Part shown: piece after piece, positions 1 to 5,876 of the stretch
How the letters are laid out: each line of letters begins with the position of its first letter
Numbering within the stretch: position 1 is the stretch's first letter
Source of the DNA: Phycisphaerales bacterium UBA4658
GTDB taxonomy: Bacteria > Planctomycetota > Phycisphaerae > Phycisphaerales > UBA1924
Length of the DNA stretch: 8,089 bases
Direction of reading: 5' to 3'
Assembly (NCBI GenBank): GCA_002405485.1
Contig: DHLW01000179.1
Span: 37,323-45,411 of the forward strand
Translations under genes and position numbers: made by a program
Notes under the pieces: generated by a model
The model's database searches: none
What the model was told of the DNA's origin: nothing
What the model saw: the letters and a program-made list of their open reading frames with translations, nothing else

Positions 1-1
1 C

Positions 2-436
2 ACTCGGCTGGCCGCACCCCAAGGCGGCCCGGGCGGCGTCGTGAGCGTCAACCTCGACGAGCAGGCCGTCCGCTTCGCCTCCAAACGCTACCCGCTCGCA
101 AATCTCTCCATCGAGTTCGAGCCGACCTCGCCCATCGACGCGCTTGTCGGCGAGACCGACGGCGCATTTGACGCCTGCGTCTGCCTCGGCGTCCCCGCTC
201 GGCCGGAGCACCGCGCCCTCCGGATCGACCTGCTCAGGGAGCTCTGGCGCGTGCTCGCCACCGGCGGCTGGCTGCTCGTTGGTGTCGACAACGGGCAGCC
301 CTCGCCCCTCAGCGACGACCTCCGAGAGGACCTCCGGTCACTCCCCGGGTTGCACCTCGTCGAACCCGCCCAGCCCGGCCCATTTGCCGACACCCTCGCC
401 CACAAGGCGATCGAGCGACCCGCCCAGGATCCCTGA
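2..436 (+). CDS. SAM-dependent methyltransferase, class I, 3' part only
   Basis: The frame is open from the left edge, so the gene begins outside the window. A GTG at 41 is in frame, but the residues before it (TRLAAPQGGPGGVV) read as a continuation of the Rossmann fold, so it is not the likely start. The visible part fits the middle and end of a class I methyltransferase. VVSVNLDEQAV is the strand and acidic residue that bind the SAM ribose, followed by a helix (RFASKRYP). FDACVCLGVPARPEH matches the usual motif IV strand, and LRELWRVLATGGWLLVGV is the typical post-motif 'leader plus GG' segment. The glycine-rich SAM loop lies off the left edge. The substrate cannot be told. The gene converges on two glycosyltransferase genes, which fits a surface-glycan locus but does not prove it. 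The stop is TGA at 434-436. Confidence 0.72.
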   Translation, partial: TRLAAPQGGPGGVVSVNLDEQAVRFASKRYPLANLSIEFEPTSPIDALVGETDGAFDACVCLGVPARPEHRALRIDLLRELWRVLATGGWLLVGVDNGQPSPLSDDLREDLRSLPGLHLVEPAQPGPFADTLAHKAIERPAQDP

Positions 437-438
437 CT

Positions 439-465
439 CGAGCGTTCCAGGTTCACCCGCGCTCG
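439..465. terminator. Weak inverted repeat between convergent genes
   Basis: CGAGCG at 439-444 pairs with CGCTCG at 460-465 around a 15-base loop. It lies in the 44-base gap between the methyltransferase stop and the glycosyltransferase stop, where a bidirectional terminator would be expected. There is no T-tract, so the call rests on position and pairing only. Confidence 0.25.
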
Positions 466-480
466 CGTGGCCGACGGCGA

Positions 481-1422
481 TCACCGGACCTGACGCACGA
501 ACGCGAGCAACTCGTTCCACCCGTCCAGCCGCGCTTGCCGCTCCAGCAGTCGCCGCCGACGCCGGCCCGGTCGCCACTCCAGCCACTGCGTCCGCCGGAG
601 CTTGCGCTCGGCTCGAACCCGCATCTCAGCGATCCAGGACTCCGCCGGTTCGCCCGCCTCGATCCACTTCAAAAACGCCTCGGCCCGCGACACCCCGCGT
701 GCCAGTCGGTCCAGATACTCCGGCGTCTGCCGCTCAGGCGGTATCAGATGCGAGCAGACGGCCGCCGGCGTGTACCACAGCTCGCCACCCACTCGTCGAA
801 GCCGAAGGCCAAGCTCATAGTCGTCGCCAGATGTGAGCGCGCCGCCCGCCCGCCCCCCCATGATCCGTCGCGTCAGCCAGCCGCAGGCATCCAGGTGCGA
901 GCGACGGATCGCGCACGCCGCACCCACAAGACTCTGCATCGGCCCGTCCACCAAGCACACGCGCGACCCGAGGTCCTGCTGCGCCAGAAGTGCGGCGTCC
1001 CTGCGGGCGGCGGGCGTCGGGCCACCCTCCCACTCCAGCACCACCCGCCCACCCGCCATCGCCGCCGTTGGCCGATCGTCGAATACGCTCAGGATCGCCG
1101 CGGCCCAGCCCGGCTCGGGAAGCACGTCATCATCCAGAAACGCGATGATCTCCTCGCTCGAGTCTCGCACCAGCCGCTCTCGCGCAAAGCCCTGACCCTG
1201 CCGAGTCTCCAGCACGCGCCGAACCGGCAACCGCTCGCACGCCCCGGCAAAGGCGTCGACGATGGAGCCGGTGGAGTCGGTGCTGTTGTTATCGATGACC
1301 ATCAGGCCCGCCACCCGGCCGCCGACGCGGTCCATCGCCGAGATCGCCTCCAGCGTTCGGACGATCCGCTCGCCGCGGTTGAACGTGCACACGCCCAGCA
1401 CCATGCGCGTCGGTCTGCTCAT
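481..1422 (-). CDS. Family 2 glycosyltransferase (GT-A fold), second gene of pair
   Basis: The predicted protein has 313 residues. It should transfer a sugar from a nucleotide-sugar donor to an unknown acceptor at the cytoplasmic face of the membrane. GT2 landmarks appear in order: the N-terminal strand VLGVCTFNRG (8-17), the nucleotide-binding VIDNNSTDST (42-51), FLDDDV with the metal-binding acidic triad D97-D99, and GDDYELGLRL (198-207), the usual position of the catalytic-base acidic pair. A histidine (H224) follows, as is common in the family. The C-terminus is strongly basic (WRPGRRRRRLLERQ), which could aid contact with membrane or anionic substrate. No transmembrane segment is evident. 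I chose the ATG at 1420-1422 because the homologous fold begins right after it. The longer open frame upstream is only antisense to the preceding gene's other frame. The start overlaps the upstream stop (ATGA), implying translational coupling. The acceptor and the glycan are unknown. Confidence 0.87.
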   Translation of the reverse strand: MSRPTRMVLGVCTFNRGERIVRTLEAISAMDRVGGRVAGLMVIDNNSTDSTGSIVDAFAGACERLPVRRVLETRQGQGFARERLVRDSSEEIIAFLDDDVLPEPGWAAAILSVFDDRPTAAMAGGRVVLEWEGGPTPAARRDAALLAQQDLGSRVCLVDGPMQSLVGAACAIRRSHLDACGWLTRRIMGGRAGGALTSGDDYELGLRLRRVGGELWYTPAAVCSHLIPPERQTPEYLDRLARGVSRAEAFLKWIEAGEPAESWIAEMRVRAERKLRRTQWLEWRPGRRRRRLLERQARLDGWNELLAFVRQVR

Positions 1423-2345
1423 CCACCCTCCCCCGCCCGCGCCAAGCGCATCCATCGGCGCACCCGCGCCTTGATCGGCACCGTCAAGCCATGCCGACGC
1501 GCCGCCGACATGAGCGTCTCCCACGCCGGGCCGCTCACCCGGCCCTTGGCGGCCGCGTTGAACAGCCAACGCGTTGCGGCGTCGAAGTGCGCCCGGCTCC
1601 CGTCGTCGCACCAGCGGTCACAGAGCGTCGCGTGATCGGCGATTCGCCGCTCCAGGTGGCGCGAGGAACTCAGGTTCTGGCCCTGACCGTGCACCGTGTA
1701 CCGCACAACCATCGCGCCGCACACGCCGATCGAGCCGACCTCGGCGCACTTGCGGAAAAAGTCCCGATCCTCACCGATCCGCATCCCCTCCTCAAACCGC
1801 ACCCCCGCGGTGAGCACGCTCCTGGCCACCAGGCACCCGGTGCCGCTGAACAGCGAGATCGGTCGAAACACGTCTCCCGGATGTGGCAACGCTCGGCCCG
1901 ACCACTCCGGCGGAACGGGGTGCGCGATCGCCTCCATGCCCTCACGCACGTGCTCGCGCCCCCCAACCACGCAGCCCATCCGATGATCGGCCTCACCCAT
2001 CCGCAGCATGCTCATCACCCCGTCCACGATCGCCTCGTCATCGGCGTCCAGCAGCAGCACCCACCCAGAGGTCGTCCGGTCCAGGCCCGCGTTGCGCGCC
2101 GACGATGGCCCGGCGTTGGCCTGCCGAACGACCTCCAGTTCGACTCGCACACTCGCCCCCCCACCCTCGGCGCTTGCCGCAGTCCAGGCAGCATCGGCAA
2201 CCACCGGCTCGGGCGAGCCGTCGTCCACGACCACGACCCGGCCGCCCCCCGCGGCCCGGACGCACGCCGCGGCGCTCCGCACGGCTCGCTCCACCCATCC
2301 GCGTTCCGCTCGCCACGCCGGTATGACCGCGTCCAGTCCCGCCAT
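1419..2345 (-). CDS. Family 2 glycosyltransferase (GT-A fold), first gene of pair
   Basis: The predicted protein has 308 residues and is a typical inverting GT2 enzyme. The N-terminal strand AVIPAWRAE opens the fold. VVVVDDGSPEP (37-47) supplies the uridine-binding aspartates. RQANAGPSSARNAGLD (74-89) is the classic GT2 'N-G-PS-ARN-G' loop. LLLDADDE carries the DxD motif at 100-103. IGEDRDFFRKCAE (190-202) is the ED motif expected to hold the catalytic base. No membrane helix is obvious, so it is probably cytosolic or peripheral. The ATG at 2343-2345 is the only sensible start, since no in-frame start lies in the short gap upstream and the fold begins at once. The stop overlaps the next glycosyltransferase's ATG by four bases, so the two are co-translated and probably act on one glycan. 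The donor and acceptor cannot be read from the sequence. Confidence 0.88.
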   Translation of the reverse strand: MAGLDAVIPAWRAERGWVERAVRSAAACVRAAGGGRVVVVDDGSPEPVVADAAWTAASAEGGGASVRVELEVVRQANAGPSSARNAGLDRTTSGWVLLLDADDEAIVDGVMSMLRMGEADHRMGCVVGGREHVREGMEAIAHPVPPEWSGRALPHPGDVFRPISLFSGTGCLVARSVLTAGVRFEEGMRIGEDRDFFRKCAEVGSIGVCGAMVVRYTVHGQGQNLSSSRHLERRIADHATLCDRWCDDGSRAHFDAATRWLFNAAAKGRVSGPAWETLMSAARRHGLTVPIKARVRRWMRLARAGEGG

Positions 2346-2400
2346 CGCGCAAGCGTAGCGATGGCTCCTGAACCCACGCGGCCCTACCCTCCTTTCCCTT
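2346..2400. promoter_or_regulatory. Divergent intergenic region, presumed back-to-back promoters
   Basis: Only 55 bases separate the start codons of the leftward glycosyltransferase operon and rightward rsfS, so promoters for both directions must lie here or inside the genes. I found no convincing -35/-10 pair on either strand. Neither start codon has a Shine-Dalgarno sequence at normal spacing. The plus strand just before rsfS is pyrimidine-rich (TACCCTCCTTTCCCTT). Very short leaders or leaderless transcripts are therefore plausible. The region is called from gene orientation alone. Confidence 0.35.
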
Positions 2401-2880
2401 ATGCCCGAGCCCGACAAGAACGCCCGCACCCCTCGCAGCAAGTCCGGCGAAACCGGGGAGACGCACCAGCGCTTCCCGACCACCAGCGTCACCGACCCGG
2501 CCAAGATCCGCGCCTTCGCGATCGAGGTCGCCCGATTGTGCGCCGACAACAACTGCGAGGACGTCGTGCTCCTCGACGTTGCCGGGCTCAGCCAACTCTC
2601 GGACTACATCATCATCGCCTCCGGCACCAGCGACCGTCAGATGCGATCGACCGTCGATGACCTCGAAAAACTCGGCGTGCGCGAGCAGTACACGCTCTTC
2701 CGACGTCACGCTGACGATCGAACCACGTGGATCGTCGCTGACTTCGTCGACGTCGTCGCCCATGTCTTCGAGCCCAACACCCGGGCCCACTACGACCTGG
2801 AAATGCTCTGGAGCGACGCCAAACGCGTGAACTGGGAACGCCCGGAGCAGGCCAAGCGCCACCGTGCCGGCAAGGCCTGA
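2401..2880 (+). CDS. rsfS: Ribosomal silencing factor RsfS (YbeB/Iojap family)
   Basis: The 159-residue protein belongs to the RsfS/Iojap family. Members bind ribosomal protein uL14 on the large subunit and block joining of the subunits when nutrients are short. Family signatures are all present: the N-terminal helix (KIRAFAIEVARLCADNNCEDVVLLDV, split across about 35-60), LSDYIIIASGTSDRQM (66-81), then W110 with VADFVDVVAHVFEP (112-125), and the ending RAHYDLEMLWSDA (128-140). The E. coli protein is about 105 residues. This one carries roughly 33 extra polar, probably disordered residues at the N-terminus. The ATG at 2401 is the first start after the divergent gap. An internal start is possible, but no good one precedes the domain. 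In many bacteria rsfS sits beside nadD; here it precedes aroB by 89 bases in the same direction, probably in one transcript. Confidence 0.95.
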   Translation: MPEPDKNARTPRSKSGETGETHQRFPTTSVTDPAKIRAFAIEVARLCADNNCEDVVLLDVAGLSQLSDYIIIASGTSDRQMRSTVDDLEKLGVREQYTLFRRHADDRTTWIVADFVDVVAHVFEPNTRAHYDLEMLWSDAKRVNWERPEQAKRHRAGKA

Positions 2881-2969
2881 TCCGCTCGCCTCCCTGTCTC
2901 CGCTGCGCTCCACAGACGCCCGGCAGACCAGCCCAGTCAAGTCCAGCCAAGCCGAGTCCGGACCGCCCG

Positions 2970-4130
2970 ATGCACCCCCTCCGATCCATCACGGTCGCCG
3001 CTCCCAGCCGCACCTACGACGTCGTCGTCGGCCCAGGATCGCTCGCAGAGCTTCCCGACCGGATGCGTGCCTCCCTCGGCCGACTCGGACGCGTCCACGT
3101 GTTCGTCGACGAGGGGCTCCCCGCACAGGTCTCCCACGAACTCACCCGCCGGCTCCACGCCGCGGGATGCACCGTCTCCTCGTCCATCGTCCGTGCTCGG
3201 GAGGACGCCAAGGTCCTGCAGAACCTCTACCACATGCTGCAAGCCCTCGCCGCTGCCGGCCTGGATCGCTCCGACGCGGTCGTCGCCCTCGGGGGCGGTA
3301 TTGTCGGCGACATGGCTGGCTTTGCCGCCGCCAGCTATCGCCGGGGCGTGCGCTGGATCAACTGCCCAACCACCCTGCTGGCCATGGTTGATGCCAGCGT
3401 CGGGGGAAAGACCGGGGTCAACCTCCGAGTCCAGAACGAACTGCAAAAGAACATGGTCGGGGCGTTCTGGCAGCCATCGCTCGTCATCGCCGATCCCGGC
3501 GTGCTGGAATCTCTGGACGATCGCCACTTCAGGTCCGGCCTCGCCGAGTGCGTGAAGCACGCGCTGCTGAGCGCCGATTGGGGTGATGAACACCTCGAGC
3601 ACTGGACCAGGACCCGCCTTGCCGGCATCCTCGCCAAAGACCCCGACACCCTTGCCGAACTCATTGCCAGAAACGTCGCCGTCAAGGCGCGCGTCGTCGG
3701 CTCCGACGAGCGTGAGGAGGCCCCCGGCCCCTCTGGACGGGCCTTGCTCAACCTCGGACACACCTTCGCCCACGCCATCGAGACCCTCGAATCGGCGTCC
3801 CCTTCCGCCGACCGCTCCCTCGCACCCCTCCACCATGGCGAAGCCGTCGCCCTCGGGCTGATCTGCGCCACCCGTACCGCCGAGCTCACCCGGCACCTCG
3901 GCCAGGGCAGCGCCGACCACCTCCGCTCGCTGCTCTCAAGCATGCATCTGCCGACCGTCGCCTACGGCCTCCCCGCTCCGGGCGAGATCGTCGACCGCAT
4001 GCACCACGACAAGAAGGTGCTCGCCGGCACGCTTCGGCTGATCCTCCCGGTCGGTCCGGGCCGCTGCGCCGTTGTGCCCGCCCCCAGCGACGACATCCTG
4101 CATCAGGCCATCGAGGCCATCCGCGCCTGA
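2970..4130 (+). CDS. aroB: 3-dehydroquinate synthase
   Basis: AroB converts DAHP to 3-dehydroquinate, the second step of the shikimate route to aromatic amino acids, using NAD+ and a divalent metal in the cytosol. The 386-residue protein shows the full set of landmarks. NAD-binding ALGGGIVGDMAGFAA lies at 106-120, followed by PTTLLAMVDASVGGKTGVN at 133-151 with catalytic K147, and QKNMVGAFWQP at 159-169. GLAECVKHALL holds metal ligand E193. LNLGHTFAHAIE holds ligand H264 and HHGEAVALG holds H289. The late MHHDKK motif is also present. The spacing between the two histidine ligands (25) is longer than the roughly 16 of classical enzymes, through a Ser/Pro-rich insertion of about nine residues. 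No key residue is missing. The ATG at 2970 starts just before the first beta strand, without an evident Shine-Dalgarno sequence. It follows rsfS and ends 204 bases before the ParA-type gene. Confidence 0.96.
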   Translation: MHPLRSITVAAPSRTYDVVVGPGSLAELPDRMRASLGRLGRVHVFVDEGLPAQVSHELTRRLHAAGCTVSSSIVRAREDAKVLQNLYHMLQALAAAGLDRSDAVVALGGGIVGDMAGFAAASYRRGVRWINCPTTLLAMVDASVGGKTGVNLRVQNELQKNMVGAFWQPSLVIADPGVLESLDDRHFRSGLAECVKHALLSADWGDEHLEHWTRTRLAGILAKDPDTLAELIARNVAVKARVVGSDEREEAPGPSGRALLNLGHTFAHAIETLESASPSADRSLAPLHHGEAVALGLICATRTAELTRHLGQGSADHLRSLLSSMHLPTVAYGLPAPGEIVDRMHHDKKVLAGTLRLILPVGPGRCAVVPAPSDDILHQAIEAIRA

Positions 4131-4170
4131 ACGAACTCAAGACCGTCCCCCACCGGTTCCGGGGTCCGGC

Positions 4171-4251
4171 TTGACCCACAGCGCCGCACACAAAACTTGA
4201 ACTTTTGCAGTTTGCAGCGCCGACCCGCGCACACCCGATAACTCGACGAGT
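4171..4251 (+). promoter_or_regulatory. Candidate promoter/operator region of the ParA-CBM48 module
   Basis: This is the only AT-rich patch (about 4188-4217) in a very GC-rich region. It contains TTGACC at 4171-4176, TTGAAC at 4197-4202, and a tandem TTTGCAG repeat at 4204-4210 and 4211-4217. A possible -10, GATAAC at 4237-4242, overlaps a dyad (ACTCG at 4241-4245, CGAGT at 4247-4251). An outer pair, CGCAC 4228-4232 and GTGCG 4253-4257, flanks that dyad. Spacings to the -35-like elements are not ideal, so the exact promoter is uncertain. The dyad could be an operator; ParA-type genes are often autoregulated, but no regulator gene is in view. Confidence 0.28.
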
Positions 4252-4266
4252 CGTGCGGGTTGCGCC

Positions 4267-4287
4267 GCCGGGCAACGGACGCCCGGC
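4267..4287 (+). other. Perfect GC hairpin in the leader of the ParA-type gene
   Basis: GCCGGGC at 4267-4273 and GCCCGGC at 4281-4287 form a perfect 7-bp stem around the loop AACGGAC, 47 bases before the preferred GTG start. There is no T-tract, so a simple intrinsic terminator for aroB is not well supported. It may be a 5' leader structure, or GC-rich chance. Confidence 0.35.
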
Positions 4288-4334
4288 CGCACGCCGCGGC
4301 ACGCTCGATGCGTTCACAATCGGGGAGCGGCGAC

Positions 4335-5876
4335 GTGCGGACGTTCGCGATAGTCAATCAAAAGGGCGGATGCGGGAAAACCACGACCGCGATCAACCTT
4401 GCGGGCGTCTTTGCCAGCCGAGGTTATCGGACACTTCTTGTGGACATGGATCCGCAAGGACACTGCGCCGCCGGGCTTGCCATTCCCGAGCAGCGCGTCG
4501 ACCTGCACATCGGCGACGCGATGCTCGCACCCGCCGAGCACCCGGTGGACCCCAAGCGGCTCCTCTGGCGGGTGAGTCGGAATCTCGACCTGGCGCCGGC
4601 GACGGTGAAGCTCGCGGCGTTGGAAGCCGCCCGGGGCGAGCTCGCCAAGCTCGACGACGCCGAGAGCCGCCTCAAGCGCGTGCTCGCCAGGTTCGAGCAC
4701 CAGTACGACATCGCCCTCATCGACTGCTCGCCGGCGATCGGCATGCTCGCGTTCAACGCCCTGGTCGCCGCCGACGAGGTGATCATCCCGGTGGAGACGG
4801 GCTTCTTCTCGCTGCAGGGAGCGACCAAGCAGGTCAACGCGATCAAGGCCATCGGCAAGCGGCTCGGGGTCGCCCCGATCCATCGCCTCCTGGCCACCTT
4901 GCACGACGGCTCCAGCGTGCTCAGCCAGGATCTGCTCGACGAGCTTCGCCGACGATTCGATAACCGGGTCATTCCCGTGGTCATTCGGCAGGACCACGCG
5001 TTGCGGGAATCCGCGAGCTTCGGGCAGCCCGTCATCGAGTACGCCCGCGAGTCCACGGGCGCCAAGGACTACGCCGCACTCGCCGATTGGCTGATCGAGC
5101 ACGCGCTCAAGACGACGAGCGTTCCCCGGGAATCGCCCATCACGGCTCATGCCGCACATGCCGATCCGGCGGCCGGGATGCAGGAAGTTCGAGTCATCCC
5201 AGGAGCATGCGAGCGCGTGCTCGGTGGCTCGCCCATGGTCGCCGCCTCGCCCCTGGCCGGCCCAGCCGTTGGCCCGATTCCCAGTCGCGCCGCGGATGTG
5301 GCCCAGCGCACCCGCAAACTGCATCGGGCCGCCTCCATCGCCGAGGCCAAGCCCGCGGCGGTCGCGCCCCACATGCACGACCTGCCTCCGGTCATGGCCG
5401 CCGCCCCGGCCCTTGAGCCCTTCGCGGCCCCCGCCGTCAGATCAGGCCCGCCCGCCGCGGTCCCGCCGGCTCCTCCACCGCCGCTGGGCGGACTTCGGCC
5501 ACCCCCCCCGGCAGAGTCCGACACGCACCCGCGGATGTTCGGCGTGCAGGCGACCCCGCACGGGATGCTCTTCGTGCAGCCGGTGAACATCGGGCAGCAT
5601 GTGCGCATCGCCGGCGAGTTCAACAACTGGCGCCCGGACGCCGCCCCGCTTCGAGTCAACCCTCGCACCGGCGTGCTCGAAGCGCTGCTGGACATTCCCC
5701 CGGGGTCCTGGCAGTATCGCCTGGTCGTCGACGACCGGTGGATGCCCGATCCGTTCAACCCCGTCAGCGCTCCGAATCCCTTCGGCGGCGCCAACAGCGT
5801 GGTCGTCGTCCCCTCGACGTCGTGGCAGACACGGAACGCCGAGGCCCAGCATTCCCTCCCGCGGAGCGTCGGATGA
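4335..5876 (+). CDS. ParA/MinD-type ATPase fused to a C-terminal CBM48 glycogen-binding domain
   Basis: The 513-residue protein has two domains. Residues 1 to about 265 are a ParA-type ATPase: AIVNQKGGCGKTT has the deviant Walker A with signature K10 and K15, LLVDMDPQG (34-42) is the A' motif, and YDIALIDCSPAIG (124-136) is Walker B, followed by VETGFFSLQGATKQV. A Pro/Ala-rich linker runs to about residue 405. Residues 408-495 match the CBM48/AMPK-beta fold: VRIAGEFNNW, LDIPPGSWQYRLVVDDRW, DPFNP and GANSVVVV. W432, W469 and N487 align with known sugar contacts; the usual lysine is R462. ParA proteins form ATP-dependent dimers on DNA or membrane to place cargo. Here the cargo may be glycogen or another glucan, which is inference. 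I prefer the GTG at 4335 because GGGGAG lies 7 bases upstream and ParA folds start there. ATG 4308 and TTG 4260 are in-frame alternatives. No parB is visible. Confidence 0.9.
   Translation: MRTFAIVNQKGGCGKTTTAINLAGVFASRGYRTLLVDMDPQGHCAAGLAIPEQRVDLHIGDAMLAPAEHPVDPKRLLWRVSRNLDLAPATVKLAALEAARGELAKLDDAESRLKRVLARFEHQYDIALIDCSPAIGMLAFNALVAADEVIIPVETGFFSLQGATKQVNAIKAIGKRLGVAPIHRLLATLHDGSSVLSQDLLDELRRRFDNRVIPVVIRQDHALRESASFGQPVIEYARESTGAKDYAALADWLIEHALKTTSVPRESPITAHAAHADPAAGMQEVRVIPGACERVLGGSPMVAASPLAGPAVGPIPSRAADVAQRTRKLHRAASIAEAKPAAVAPHMHDLPPVMAAAPALEPFAAPAVRSGPPAAVPPAPPPPLGGLRPPPPAESDTHPRMFGVQATPHGMLFVQPVNIGQHVRIAGEFNNWRPDAAPLRVNPRTGVLEALLDIPPGSWQYRLVVDDRWMPDPFNPVSAPNPFGGANSVVVVPSTSWQTRNAEAQHSLPRSVG
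5863..5866 (+). promoter_or_regulatory. Shine-Dalgarno site for the downstream partner gene
   Basis: GGAG lies 6 bases before the ATG at 5873, inside the end of the ParA-CBM48 gene. With the ATGA start/stop overlap it supports 5873 as the start and indicates coupled translation. Confidence 0.5.

Noticed and set aside
2015..2377. Minus-strand GTG at 2377 preceded by a strong GGAGG
   Set aside because: The frame differs from the glycosyltransferase frame and codes a basic, featureless peptide overlapping it. The GGAGG is simply the reverse of the pyrimidine-rich rsfS leader.
535..2660. Long plus-strand open frames opposite the two glycosyltransferases
   Set aside because: Their translations are Arg/Pro/His-rich without domain signatures, and both minus-strand genes carry complete GT2 motif sets.
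2038..2940. Minus-strand frame of 300 codons covering rsfS and the divergent gap
   Set aside because: It lies antisense to rsfS, whose motifs are unmistakable, and runs out of frame into the glycosyltransferase. No family resemblance was seen.
4141..4170. Possible intrinsic terminator just after aroB
   Set aside because: The segment has short C and G runs and a CCGGTTCCGG box, but I could not draw a stem with an adequate loop, and no T-tract follows.
4260..4334. TTG at 4260 or ATG at 4308 as the start of the ParA-CBM48 gene
   Set aside because: Both are in frame but lack a Shine-Dalgarno sequence. The added residues are Arg/Ala-rich with no ParA similarity, and from TTG the leader hairpin would be coding. 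GTG 4335 has GGGGAG 7 bases upstream and begins exactly at the first ATPase strand. ATG 4308 remains possible.
5738..5872. Upstream extension of the 659-residue protein to 5738
   Set aside because: The extra 45 residues are Arg-rich, lie inside the CBM48 coding sequence in another frame, and have no ribosome binding site, while 5873 has GGAG and an ATGA overlap.
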